In this document: positions 23,754 through 35,104 of the stretch, in pieces
Layout of the letters: every line of letters begins with the position of its first letter
How positions within the stretch are numbered: the stretch's first letter is position 1
DNA from: Apophysomyces variabilis
Lineage: Eukaryota; Mucoromycota; Mucoromycetes; Mucorales; Mucoraceae
Direction: 5' to 3'
NCBI GenBank assembly: GCA_002749535.1
Contig: MZZL01000409.1
Coordinates: 3,488,160 to 3,552,159, forward strand
DNA: 64,000 bases
The notes under the pieces: generated by a model
What the model saw: only the letters and a program-made list of their open reading frames with translations
What the model was told of the DNA's origin: nothing
Database searches by the model: none
Translations under genes and position numbers: made by a program

Positions 23754-24763
23754 GGTCGAGATAACAAAGAGAGAAAGGGGAAAAGGGAGAACCGAGAATA
23801 CTGTGTTCTTGTGCCTTGAAGAAAAAACGGTCCAAAAACTTTGAGTCATGAACCATACGTGATTTTAATTACCAGAACCAATCACATAACCTTATCCCAC
23901 GGCTGCCCCTTTTAGAAAATAGGGTTTGTCCCGGCATCTGTAACAGCTGCACGCAAATAAATGCGAGCAATTGATATACAAGATCGTCTAGCTACAGAAA
24001 ATCACTTTAGGGATAAAGTTCATAAAAACCAAGTAGATATATGTGTAGAATGCCTTGGTTTGAACCTTTCTTTAACCCAAGTGTAGCTGGTTGCAGTGAT
24101 CGGAATGCCAACAGTAGGCATAGTGACAAATATGGATTACAGTAACTGATCAGATCCAATTTGTTGATTAAAAAATGTAGTGTAGCCGTTGCCAACATTT
24201 TACACCCTGATCACTGACGCACTCAAAACAGGCTCAGTCTTAATCTGTTGTATAAGTAAGGGAATATACGAGAAGCATTTACGCTTCTAGTGATATCGTT
24301 GTATAAACGTGCTTTACAAGTCGTTATTAGCACGACGAACGATGGGGAACGCCTCAAAATTTCCCACGGTCAGATAGAAAGGCCCTTGTGTCAAAGCACT
24401 TTGCTTCTTAGATTTCTGTTCGTGGCTGAAGAGGTCTATCAAACGACCATAACGCAAACATTTGTTTCGGCATGATCGGACTGTCCATAGAAATAAGCTA
24501 ATAAACGTAGGCTACATCCTAATTCAGTATTGACTGCCATTGTTACCCTTTTCTGGTTCCAGCTGGATAGAGAAATGAAAGCATGGTTATTGTTACTGGT
24601 ACTATACCAAATTAACCGCCTGGCACCGGACTTGTGCGGGACTCAATGTGAAGTGTGACGTGCTTTTACCCGCCACACAGAGGTTCCGCCGTTGCGGGAA
24701 GCCGTTTTAGAGAACTCGCCAGGCGCCAAACATAGGATCCTTCTTTTTATTGCTGCTTTGAAA
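23754..24763. other. Divergent intergenic region, RPL5 promoter side
   Basis: This 1 kb spacer holds the start regions of the carrier gene (-) and RPL5 (+). Only short open frames are present. No RNA gene or repeat was recognised. Confidence 0.45.
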
Positions 24764-26025
24764 ATGGTATGCATCAAACCAACAAAGGATTAAACGAGGC
24801 GATGCGATGCAGTATAAGAGATGGATGAAGAAGGATAGATGGATGATTAATTGGATTCCCCTTTTTTTTTTCGATAGCCCTTCGTCAAGCAACAGAAGAA
24901 CAAGGCCTACTTCAAGCGCTACCAGGTCAAGTACCGCAGAAGAAGAGGTAAATATAACCCACTTTCTTTTTTAAACAACACGAACACCACAATCCTTCAC
25001 GAGAAACCCGTTTATTGCCGGACACACGGACATGAAATGTCATGTCTCTCTACGAGACTTGCAAAAGTTACATTGCTTTGATATAACATTGGGTGGCTTT
25101 TATCCGAAAGTGAACGGCTACTTTCGCGTGGAAAGGGAAAATGAGGATGTTCTTATTTAGCCATGGCTTGAAGAAATCGGTGAGCTAATGGGCTTGAATC
25201 TTTGTAGAGGGTAAGACCGACTACTATGCTCGTAAGAGACTCGTCGTTCAGGCCAAGAACAAGTACAACTCTCCCAAGTACAGAATGGTTGTCCGTTTCA
25301 CCAACAAGGACATTATCTGCCAGATTGTCTACGCTAAGATCCAGGGTGATTTCGTCTTGGCTGCTGCCTACTCTCACGAACTTCCCCGCTATGGTATCAA
25401 GGGTGGTTTGACCAACTGGGCCGCTGCCTATGCCACCGGTTTGTTGTTGGCTCGCCGTACCCTTACCAAGCTTGGTCTTGCTGACAAGTACGAGGGTGTG
25501 ACCGAGCCTGATGGCACTCTCCAGTTGACCGAGCCTCTTGAGGACGGTCCCCGCCCCTTCAAGGCCTTCCTTGATGTTGGTTTGGCCCGCACTTCCACTG
25601 GTGCCCGTGTCTTCGGTGCCATGAAGGGTGCTTCCGATGGTGGTATCTTCATCCCCCACTCTGGCAACCGTTTCCCTGGCTACGACATCGAAACCAAGAC
25701 CAACGACGACGAGTTGTTGCGCAACTACATCTACGGTGTCCACGTTGCTGAATACATGGAATACCTTGAGGAAGAAGATGAAGAACGTTACAAGAAGCAG
25801 TTCTCTACCTTCTTGAAGAACGGTATCACCTCCGACAAGGTTGAGGATATGTACGCTGAAGCCCATGAAGCCATCCGTGCCGACCCTACCTTCAAGCCCA
25901 CCGAGAAGAAGGGCAAGCCCGCCAAGCCCTTCAAGAAGCTCCAGCGCCTCAACAAGAAGCAGCGCGACAACAAGATCGCCCAGAAGAAGGCTGCTTTCGA
26001 GAAGACTTTGGCCGACGAAGAGTAA
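24764..26025 (+). CDS. RPL5: 60S ribosomal protein uL18 (RPL5)
   Basis: This protein binds 5S rRNA and, with uL5, delivers it to the 60S subunit. Three exons: the first is only the start codon (24764-24766), then 24878-24947 and 25208-26025, giving 891 bases and 296 residues, the normal length. The N-terminus [20 protein letters not shown], the central [19 protein letters not shown] and the C-terminal basic tail ([19 protein letters not shown]) are all family-typical. Codon use is strongly biased to C-ending codons (GTC, ACC, AAG), unlike its neighbours, as expected for a very highly expressed gene. An isolated ATG exon is common in fungal ribosomal protein genes. The second intron (260 bases) is much longer than others nearby. 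Confidence 0.97.
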
Positions 26026-26047
26026 ATTGTTTGTTGCTTGCATACTC

Positions 26048-26053
26048 AATAAA
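26048..26053 (+). terminator. AATAAA poly(A) signal of RPL5
   Basis: An AATAAA hexamer lies 23 bases after the RPL5 stop codon, a position fitting a cleavage and polyadenylation signal. Confidence 0.4.
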
Positions 26054-26683
26054 AACAACCACAACCCTCCCAGAAACTATGTTTTGTTCAGTTACTTGGC
26101 TTTACCTAGTGTTTTCCATTATATCAGGTCATTTCTGTGATGTGAAGAATTTCAGTAGATTATATAATTTCTTTTTTGTTCATTGGGTATGATAGGATGT
26201 CCCAGTTAAGTTGTAGACTGGAGCTGAGATCAATCGGTAAAGTATTCATAGGCAAAGTAACGCGCATTCTTTTCAGTTATTGAGTGCAGATGCGACCGAA
26301 TCATGGTCTTAATGTGCATTATGGACTGTATCATGGCAATTTAGCAATTTCATGCAACTATCATTCAGTAGGGGAGCTGTTCAGTTAAGGAGAGTTACAA
26401 TCATTCTGTTCAGCATAATAGTTTATTTGTGGGCATGACAGATTGGCTGAATCCAGAAATGATATTTGCGTTAATACTGGTATGTATGTTTTATGTTTGC
26501 TCATCTTTTGATCTATTCCTTCTCAAAAGGAACTATTAGGGTTTCCCGGATGCAGTGGCGAAATCCTGCCGTGATATTCTAGTTCCGCTCGGAAGGCTTT
26601 GATACCTTTTTAAAGCAAAGATTCAACCCTTGTTCTTCTTTCCATTCCCACTGCTAATCATCGTTCTTTTGAAGCATTTCCCA
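26054..26683. other. Intergenic region between RPL5 and MEMO1
   Basis: This spacer between two plus-strand genes contains no recognisable gene, repeat or RNA. A TTTTTAAA stretch near 26608 could serve as a core promoter element of the MEMO1 gene. Confidence 0.4.
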
Positions 26684-28059
26684 ATGCGACGTTCTGCAAG
26701 TCATGCTGGTTCCTGGTATACTTCTTCCCGTAAGTTCATCCTTGCGCATGTCTTGAGATTTCTCATTTCATGTTGCTGTGCAGGAGCCGCATTAAATCAA
26801 CAGTTGGACCGTGACCTGGCAGCTGTGCCTTTGACAACAGAAGACGGAGAACCTTATCCTATTCCAGGTGTCAGAGCTATCATCGGCCCGTATGTGCTAG
26901 CTACTTTTGCCAAAAGAAAAGCACTAATAACGAAAAGCTAACTGAATGGTATATTCTTTCTTTTTTCGACATTAGCCACGCTGGATATAGTTACAGCAGC
27001 CCAACGGCAGCTTACGCTTATAAATGCGTGGACCCATCTGCTATGTAAGCTAATTTCCCCTTCTTCTTTCGGCGGGAATGGATAATGGCTGCCATCTCGC
27101 TTACGATACGATTTTAGCAAGCGGGTGTTCTTTCTGGGCCCTTCTCACCATGTTTATTTGAACGGTTGTGCTCTATCGCAGTGTGATACCTATGAGACAC
27201 CATTAGGAGATTTAACATTGGATAGATCAGGTAAAAAGAGAAAAATAAAAGAAAAATCTGAAGCAGAAACTCAAATATGCATCGGATAAAGTGATTAAAG
27301 AGCTGCATGCTACTGGATATTTTGTTTGGATGAACAAGGACGTGGACGAAGACGAGCATAGCATCGAAATGCATTTGCCCTATACATACAAGATTTTCAG
27401 CGAGTAAGTAACATTGAGACCATAGTAGATCGAATAGACAGAAAAAATGAAAGCACGCTGACGGGAAGTGAATATAGAAAGATCGATCAGATTACTGTCG
27501 TCCCCATCTTAGTTGGCTCCATCCGAGCAGACAAGGAAGAATTGTATGGCAAAATCCTGTCAAAATATTTGGAAGACCCAGCGAATCTCTTTATTATCTC
27601 TTCAGATTTCTGTCACTGGTAAATTATTGCTGCTGTTATACTTCACGCACTTTTTTCTGACGATGTTCGTTTTCTTTTCCTTTGCAAACTAGGGGATCTC
27701 GATTTCAATATACATTCTATCGAAAAGAACGTACGGGCACTCCTTTGCAGCTCGGACGAAATACCACTTCCCTGGAAACACCGATCCATGCATCGATTCG
27801 CGATCTTGACTATGAAGGCATGGAAACAATCGAATCTCTTGATTTCGAGCAGTTTGCACTATATCTTGCTAGAACCAGAAATACAATCTGTGGACGGCAT
27901 CCGATCAGTGTGTTACTTGCTGCGATGACTACGCTGCGAGAGGAGAAGAACCAAACTAGACAACGAATCAAGTTTGTCAAATATGCACAGAGTTCGGCAT
28001 GTGAACATCCGAGGGACAGTAGTGTGAGTTATGCTAGCGCCTTTGTCTGCTTGGAGTGA
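26684..28059 (+). CDS. MEMO1 family protein
   Basis: The MEMO family is conserved from archaea to humans and has a fold related to non-haem iron dioxygenases; human MEMO1 binds metal and acts in cell motility and redox signalling, and yeast has Mho1. The start is [15 protein letters not shown]. Successive exons then encode [34 protein letters not shown] and [54 protein letters not shown] and [13 protein letters not shown] follow. The conserved metal-site His and Asp/Cys residues ([25 protein letters not shown]) are all present. The HAG motif is completed only after the intron at about 26892-26976 is removed. The gene has about six introns and its stop is 42 bases from the stop of the opposing PIG-H gene. 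Confidence 0.93.
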
Positions 28060-28101
28060 ACAGAATAAAGGCGCGTTATTTGTTTTGTCTTGGTTTGTTC
28101 T

Positions 28102-28921
28102 TCATGATGACGCGATTGATTTGTCTTGATCAGGGAAAATAATGGAGCGCGTACCACGATACACATCTAGCAGAACGGGCTGTAACTTAGGCAGAAGGTT
28201 CTGCATAGAAGCAAGGAAAAACGAGTCCAAATGAGAAAACGAGAGAGGAAAAGAAGGGATATTACCTCGAAGACAACAATGACATTGGATTCGTCTTTAA
28301 CAAGGATAGCCATATAGTATTTGATTTGCCATAAAGAAATGCCTTCATTGATCACTACGTCTTCGATCTTCAATCGATTGATAAATCTGGAAACAGAACT
28401 GCCACCCCAATAGGTAGTCTTGACCTGGATACCGATGTCACGCATCACCAGGATGCTTTCTAAAAAAATCAGCAAGATCGCAAGTTATTACGTATATTTC
28501 ATCCAAGCCCATCCTACCTTGCGTCACCGTCCTCGTTTTCAGCCAAAGCCAACACACTGCTAGAATCGGCCAAGCTGTGCGAAAATAGGGAATCTAATAA
28601 GCACAGAGAGTCAGGCTATATGATGGGCAAGTCATAATAAAACAACGAGGCTTTGGTGGGACGTACAAAGATCCAGAGCAGCAAAGCGACCACACCAAAG
28701 ACAGCATCCATGGGGAAAAGGCTAGATTCCGCTTTGATAATGTATTCCAAAGCATGGTTGCCAGGCATTACATGGCATACCATGTTGCCTAAAGTATGCG
28801 TTGATGATTGATGAAGAGAAGGAACAGACGATGTTCGTGAGCGTGTCAGTGGTTTCATCCAGCAATAAAAAAGAAGGCAAAAAAGCAGGAGAGCAGTGTC
28901 GATGTTAGTCACAAAGGACAC
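28102..28921 (-). CDS. GPI15: GPI-GlcNAc transferase subunit H (PIG-H/Gpi15)
   Basis: This is a subunit of the ER complex that adds GlcNAc to phosphatidylinositol, the first step of GPI anchor synthesis. After an N-terminal hydrophobic segment and a second one (MDAVFGVVALLLWIF), later exons encode IPYFRTAWPILAVCWLWLKTRTVTQ. The PIG-H domain follows: ESILVMRDIGIQVKTTYWGG, SRFINRLKIEDVVINEGI, WQIKYYMAILVKDESNVIVVFE, and after one more intron NLLPKLQPVLLDVYRGTR. The stop is at 28102. Four introns with phase-matched junctions were traced. The domain order and the VINE and VVFE.LLP motifs make the family call good; the first Met (28921) is the earliest in frame. Confidence 0.85.
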
Positions 28922-29233
28922 AAGTGCTTTATTTTGCTGTTATTTGCGATGAACTTTCATTTATGTTTTTTTTTTCTTTCTTTGCTTTTTGTCTTCTTCT
29001 TGTTGTTACGATAGAGAGAAAGCATATGCGAGCGGTATATGTGGTGACGAATGGTGTGTGTGTACAAGTGCCGCGTACTGTAGTATGTGTTCATGTGTGG
29101 TGGTTTGTGTAAGTGTGCATGAGCGTGAGAAAAAGGGAAAGAGAGAAAGTGCGTATATCCGTGCTAAGAGAACGAAGCAAGCACAGAAGGTATTGGGGAG
29201 AAAATAAATAGCTTTCCATGTCGTTTTCTTATT
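28922..29233. other. Short spacer with GT-rich sequence
   Basis: This stretch lies between the PIG-H start and the Mga2-like stop, both on the minus strand. The plus strand is rich in TGTG and GTGT runs around 29050-29125. No gene was seen. Confidence 0.4.
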
Positions 29234-32066
29234 TTAAACGGCATACCGAAGTGAGGGTCTGTAGGGAACCAAGTCAAATAGGAATCGAGCAAAATTCCGA
29301 TTTCCTACAATTTGACAATACAAAAGACCAATGGCTACTGTAGGGCAAAAAAATAAAAAAGAAAGGATTACGTGAGCTACTTTGTTTCATGCATCGATAT
29401 GCTTACATAAGAGTAGTGGAAGCCAGAAGAGATAAAGTCTTTGATCGAATTTCGGTTGCACCAAACCCAACCCGTTCTGGTCCATTGGTGTTGAAGCATC
29501 TGTTTTTGTAATATCAAGACTGTGAAACCGATGCAGTTTTAAGCTAGAACGTCGACGGGCAGGTTTTTTCAAGACAATGGAAGAAGGGGCAGAAGTAAGT
29601 AAGGTGGCTAGACCAAGCTCGAGAGGGCTACCGAGGATGGAAGGCATGGATGGATCTGCTCCTGCACCGGCGAGTAGCCGAGCAATGCCTTCCATCTGCT
29701 TCCAGCAGGCGAAATGGAGAGGCGTCAGTCCGTTCCGGTCCTGCGCATCCAACAGAGCGGATTTTCGAATTAATGCTTCCACTAGATGCGGATAATTTAG
29801 CAGCACCGCAAGATGAAGCATGGTATGACCATTCAGATTCGCATGCGATACATCTGGAATGTCTTCCAGAGCCTGGATGATCTGCTGCTCCAGTGCGCTA
29901 GCAGAAACAGGACGCATTGGATCCTGTTGCTGCTGCTGTTGCTGTCCTTGTTGGTGTGCTGGTGTGGTGCGTGATGGGATATGCCGGTCCTGGCCGTCAC
30001 CGCCCTGGACAATACGCATGGCAATTTGTTTCGCATCATGCAACTTGCCCGTCATTTTTAATCCGACTACTTGCAAGGCCAGCTCCAAGAGGGCCTGATC
30101 GCTCGCATCATAATAAGTGAAAAGTGCGACATCCTGACTTTCAAGAACCAAAGGATGTTCTTTGAATGAAACCAAGACAGGCCCTGGACTGGTCGCTGGT
30201 GGAAGGATACAAACAAGCGTATTGGGGTTCCAGTAGACCGTGGCCGCGGCGTGTTCTCCAAAAAGACAGGTTAGACCCTGATAAAAGCCTGATCCAAGGA
30301 CGGTGACTTCAATCCCACCGTAAGTAGGACCTTGGGAGGGCACGAGCCGCTCCAGTTGGGGGTAAAACACGGGTTCAGAGGTGTACTGATCATCGGTCGT
30401 AGTCCGTCGCCGGCGACGATTGATCCAAGACGTATCATCCGGAATGTCCCTCGGTGCAGTGAGTGCCACCAGGTCGGACAGGAACGAATGTTCCTCGCCT
30501 GGTGTGGGAGGTAACGGACTCATGTGTAGCATATTAAGGGAGGAAGAAGATGAGGAAGTGGATAGAACACCAGATGAGGAAGATGGTTCAGTATCTGTCA
30601 TAGACCCGCGTCGCGAAACAGCTGGTGTTACTGGTTCTTCGGAACGACTGCGCTTTCTAGATTTTTTGGAACTTTTATGGTCATCTGTGATCATGATAGG
30701 TGGCGAAACGCCGGTAGCCACAGTGTTTCCTTGATAATCCTTCATGGCAAAGCATACGCTAGAGAAAAGCAAAAAAGTTACGTGAGGAACGGCTAAATCA
30801 GGGAAAGGAAATAACAAGAAATGAGTAGTTTACCGAAACCCAATCTTTTCATTGTGATGTCTGCAGTAACACGTTATCCGTGTCGGTAGAATGGCATCGC
30901 CTGAGCTAAAATTGACCATGGGGTTGCAATTAAACAACAGAACACGGTCATGTTCAGGGCCAATATCCGGAATGTCGATCCCGGATCGTGGACGACCCTC
31001 TTTGGACCTGTCTGCTCGCTTGCGCTAAAAGTATGTATTACAGGGACAGAAAGTTGACTGTTAGACCGAGAAAAGAAACAGAAGCAAAACGGGAGAGAAT
31101 CAAGATAACTTGCCTCACGGCGAATACAGCCTGAACACATCTTGACCTGCCTTTCGGGATTACTTGCGCAGATGACTTTGGCTTCCAAAGAAAGGATACT
31201 GGCTTCATCCGAGACCAATGAGCCCACAGTGGGACCGTCTAGCATTTTCTGTTGTTGTGATTTCCGTAACTTGGATCTTGCCAACATGGATTCAGCTAGT
31301 CTAAGGTATGACCACGTGTTGACTTTGGTGCCTTGTTCGGTGAGCAATTGAATACACAGTTTCAGCTGGGTTTCTACTCGCGATTTGGCCCCATTTTCGG
31401 GAACTCCTAGAATCCGAATTTGGAGACTATTTTTTTCTGAGTGATCTTCCCGAAACACCAAAAAAGAAAGAAACAAAGAGAGACGGAGACATGTGTGTCG
31501 TTCTTTTGTTCCTTTTGCCCCAGTAAGGCTTTCTTTTTCTTTTTTACCTGTTGTCCGTACAGCTTGAGGTTGACAATCTAAAGAATATCATTGAGTGACA
31601 ACAGTAAGAACAATAAGAGATAAATATGAAGAAAAGAGAAGAGAGAGAGAGATAGGGAGAGGGAGAAGGGAAAAACAAAAGGGTAAGGAGAGGTTATTCG
31701 GAAAGTATTGTCTGAAACATACATGTCGTTGGCTTGAAAGAGAAAATGCGAGGGCAGATGACGGGTCTTATCCTAAAACATACAAAACGTTGCGGGGTAA
31801 GTTTGGGAGGACGCAGCACTGACACACAAAGTTTTCTTTTTTTTTTTTACATCGTCTGACGTCGGCTTATCGTATTGTGGTGATGGTGAGGAGTTACTTG
31901 TATAGGATTCAGGAAGTGAAGAATCCGGAGAAGGCATATCAGTATGATAAAGCATGGGGTCCAGTTCTGGAAGTAGTAAAAGGTAATCGTATGGATTCAT
32001 TGATTTTTGGTCATCGAGGTCATCTAGGTGACACGTTACAGGTGAATCCGGTCGAGTGGAAGTCAT
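29234..32066 (-). CDS. Spt23/Mga2-type membrane-tethered transcription factor
   Basis: In yeast this family sits in the ER membrane, is clipped by the proteasome and switches on the fatty acid desaturase gene OLE1. Reading from 32066: an acidic N-terminus (NPYDYLLLLPELDPML), then QIRILGVPENGAKSRVETQ, LCIQLLTEQGTKVNTWSYL and CSGCIRRERKRADRSKEG. These are followed by CRHHNEKIGFRVCFAMKDYQG and MITDDHKSSKKSRKRS, all family-typical. An IPT/TIG domain follows (LERLVPSQGPTYGGIEVTVLG) and then ankyrin repeats (NGHTMLHLAVLLNYPHLVEAL, NGLTPLHFACWKQMEGIARLL). A final exon (29337-29234) completes the membrane helix LYLFWLPLLLLAIGLLYCQ. The donor at 31113 is GC instead of GT. The join between the first exon and QIRILG is uncertain by a phase. 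Confidence 0.85.
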
Positions 32067-32600
32067 CTAAAAATGAAAAAAAAGAGACAAAACCCTGGAA
32101 AAGAAGCACAGATATAACAAAGAGATAGTGATAGAGAGAAAGAGAAAGAGAGAGAAAGAAAGAGAGGGAAAAGAAAAAGGAAGATGGAAGCTGTGAGTAT
32201 TTATTTTTTTGTTTTGGAGGGAATCTCTTATCCGTACACTGATCTCTTCTAAACAAGGAACTTATCGATATCCAAAAAAAAAGTGTGGGAAAGGGCGTAT
32301 AAAAGAAGGAAGGAAAGGAAAGGGAAAAAACGGTTTGATCCACGAGAGATAGGAAGACAAATAGAGCTTGTCAAAGGTGTAACCGGGTTTGCCATCTTTG
32401 CACAAAGCCACGCTGCGCACGCACCCTTAGTGAGAGAGAGAGAGAGGGAAAGAGATTGGCCTGTTCACACCCACAACCAAGCAGTTGGGGGAGTAAGGGG
32501 ATTGTGCAACCTTTGTAAACATTTGCAAGATCAGCAAGGTTGAGGTGTCACAACGCTCCAATTCAACTTAAACTATCTCTTTCTCTTTGTCTTTTTCTTG
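32067..32600. other. Purine-rich spacer with GA microsatellites
   Basis: This region is upstream of the Mga2-like start. GA-rich tracts near 32135-32175 and a (GA)n run near 32431-32450 are present; no gene or RNA was recognised. It ends where the left inverted repeat begins. Confidence 0.5.
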
Positions 32601-32709
32601 CAGTCGACGAAATTAGATTGCGTCAGTTTAGTGGAAAATGGGCCACATAAATGAAAAGCGGGCCAAGTAAAGAATATGATTGGGTCACCATTCCCGAAAA
32701 TGGACCACT
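32601..32709 (+). repeat. Left inverted repeat (109 bp)
   Basis: This 109-base segment begins CAGTCGACGAAATTAG. It aligns without gaps to the reverse complement of 35775-35883, with about 13 mismatches by hand count; the innermost 39 bases are identical. It is followed six bases later by a further inverted-repeat segment (32716-32756), matching 35420-35460 in reverse complement with one gap and one mismatch. Confidence 0.85.
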
Positions 32710-32984
32710 TCCTTTCTCTGTGCATCCATAGAATAGGTGCAATCAATACGTTCAAATGCTTACCGAATAACGCAAGGCTAGTATGCTAGTAGTGCTACAA
32801 GAGGGAAGAGAAGAGAAGCAGAGAAGATAACAAAGGACAATGACGCCAATCACGTCATTTATCAATGAAACCCTTTGCAAGCTATATAAGACTTAATTAG
32901 GTAATGCAGGTCGCAAAACGAAGGAAAAGAAAAGCAAGTATTTTTTTTGGGGGGTGGCAATGGGTCATCAGTGTTTAATTTTTT

Positions 32985-34605
32985 TAATGCCATGGCGTTG
33001 AGGAGTGAAAAAGATTTTGTGCTTTGGGTGGGCAGCCACAGTATCGTCCGTGGTATCTATAATCTCGCAGACGGTTTCCAGGTCTTGTCTTGCTTGCATC
33101 GCGCACTGTGCCTTTTTTCCAAGTTCAACAATGAAATGCTGATAGCACAACAATGCCAGTAGTGTTGAATTGAAAGACGCAACATCGGCAAGTGATTTGG
33201 GCAGGCGTAGGATACAGATTTTCTTAGCAATGTAGACGTCATTGATGTTTGGCGAGCATATACAAATAACCCACATTGCCAATCCAATCCATTGCTACTG
33301 TATGGCCACGGCGTCGATTTTGATCCAGCGCCTCCATGTGCCCGAGAATGGCACCGTTGATACGCAGATTCTTGCATTGTTGAGCGACGGCACAGTTGGG
33401 TGTCACACAGTGTCACTTGAATTCATTACTTGACAGTTCAATGTCGTGTTCGCCGCCATTTTTATGCTTCAACAAGAGGTCAACTTTTCTTCCATGCATC
33501 GCGTTTTGTGAGCTGCTGTCATAGATGATTTCATTGAACTGGCGTGCGTCTTTCGTGCAGTTACTTGCTGTTCACCATCGGCAAGCTTGATTCCAGTGGA
33601 TCGAAACAAGTGGTCCATAACGCTTGCCACGCGTCGATATACTGTGGTTTCTGAGTCAGTCAAGTCCCAATCCTCGGCTGTTTCAATGATATGATCTAGG
33701 ATTTTTCAGTACACGGTATTCCTGAGAGTGTCGATTGTTGCGCAGCAGTGATCGCTTGGCATCATCGATCATGGCTAATACCTTCCCAACACAAGCGCCA
33801 TTCCCAGCAGCATGGGTACTGATTTGGTCTCAGAGATCTGCTGATCATTCTGACAAATGGTAATTGTTAAAACTGTCAATAAGTGTGTCGACTTGATCCT
33901 GGCCAAAAGCGGTACGATGATACAACTTCATGCGAGCAACCTGCACAGGATTCAGCAAATTGACTATACGAGACAAGCACAACTTTAAGAGTGAGAGATC
34001 AACGTTCCAATTGATGCGTTTTATTGAGAATTGTCATAACCACGGCATCCAGACCAAAGACAATATCCAAAAAGGGATTAGAACCACCCAGTTCATCAAG
34101 TAACGCCTTTTCTTTCTGGTTCCAGTCCATGTCTTTGAATTTTTTGTAGCCCATCGCAAACAGAAGTTCCTTGACGTTGCCTCCAGATGCATCGTCGTCT
34201 TTGTCTTCTTTGTCCTCATGGTCAGAGGGTGCCTGCTGATAAGGTGCATTTTCCTCGTTTGTATCGAGTTGTTCAGACTTTGTTCGGGTATAATCCTGCT
34301 GAGTCACAGAGAAGGAAGAGGAGGAGGCAGTAACTTTGCCATCCGAATTCAACACTCGCAGGCTTTGATGGGTGTACGTTGCTTTGGCGTGGAGTCGTTC
34401 CTTCTTGATTCTAGCAATGGTTTGCCAAGTGTCTTTGGCCATCTTGACTGACTTCACTTTTGTTTGGGGCTTCCACTCTTGCTGCATCCTGATGAATCGT
34501 TGGCGCCATAGATCAAAGAGATCCTGTGCAGACATGGCATTATTCGGCAGGGACCATTCAACGATGTGGTCCAGCTTTGTTTGAACAAATGCATATAACG
34601 AAGGA
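32985..34605 (-). pseudogene. Decayed gene of a Mucorales-type expanded family, nuclease-like motif
   Basis: Protein-like sequence runs through several frames. The 5' part is open (34535-33999; LFDLWRQRFIRMQQEW, a Ser/Asp/Glu-rich middle, then KELLFAMGYKKFKDMDWNQ). After stops and frame changes come QDQVDTLIDSFNNYHLSE, TARQFNEIIYDSSSQNAMHG and GRKVDLLLKHKNGGEHDIEL. These run on into SSNEFKCHCVTPNCAVAQQ, CKNLRINGAILGHMEAL and MDWIGNVGYLY. A last frame gives KICILRLPKSLADVASF. The block GRKVDLL...ELSSNEFK followed by QQCKNLRINGAIL resembles a family of hypothetical proteins I associate with Mucorales genomes. The D...ExK spacing suggests a PD-(D/E)XK-type fold, which is inference. Some frame changes could be introns, but not all stops can be spliced out convincingly. 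Confidence 0.5.
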
Positions 34606-34838
34606 TTTCGGTTGTTGATAATTTACAGTTTGAATTCTTCATATCCACCAAAACGGTTTCTCGACATTTCCAGGAGAAGAATGAGGTATAAAGCCAAAAG
34701 AGGGTGCATAAAAGTGGTACGCGATTGGACGCGCGGTGGCTCTGGCAAATTTAGTCACATTTTTCATTATCCGACCAAACTTCTCTCATACACTCGTTTT
34801 TATTTTTCCTTTCTGTTTTTCACATCTAGTTGTTTGGG

Positions 34839-34991
34839 TTGGCCAAGGAATCTACCAGGCGGGTCACTGGCTCATGGTAGTAGACGACGATGACTTATGA
34901 AGTCTTGTTGTCGCCCTGAGTGAACGTAGTAGCTTTCGTGTAAGGCTATTGGGTTTACAATGAACTACTATTAGTAGCGCCGTGCCAAGTA
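34839..34991. repeat. 153-bp direct repeat, copy 1
   Basis: This segment starts TTGGCCAAGGAATCTACCAG and recurs at 35105-35257 with the same length and about four substitutions. The spacer between copies is 113 bases. Neither copy has a recognised gene or RNA structure. Confidence 0.9.
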
Positions 34992-35104
34992 AACAACAAA
35001 ATGAAGCAATCAATAGGTAAAACGTCTGACAAGCAATTAAACATCCTTTATTAAACAATGTCCTTGAGTTATACTCTTTAAGTAGAAGAAGAACGCGAGC
35101 TATT

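Noticed and set aside
23487..23849. An N-terminal extension of the mitochondrial carrier beginning at 23849
   Set aside because: The extra 32 residues are unlike carrier N-termini, and the Met at 23753 gives the normal length and layout.
25153..26064. A 303-codon open frame on the minus strand
   Set aside because: It is antisense to the RPL5 coding exon; the strong codon bias of RPL5 (few A/T-ending codons) removes stops on the other strand. The product is low-complexity Leu/Val/Gly and unlike any protein.
29387..29405. Stop at 29387 as the end of the Mga2-like protein
   Set aside because: It lies in a 69-base intron; splicing to 29337 completes a membrane helix and a plausible C-terminus.
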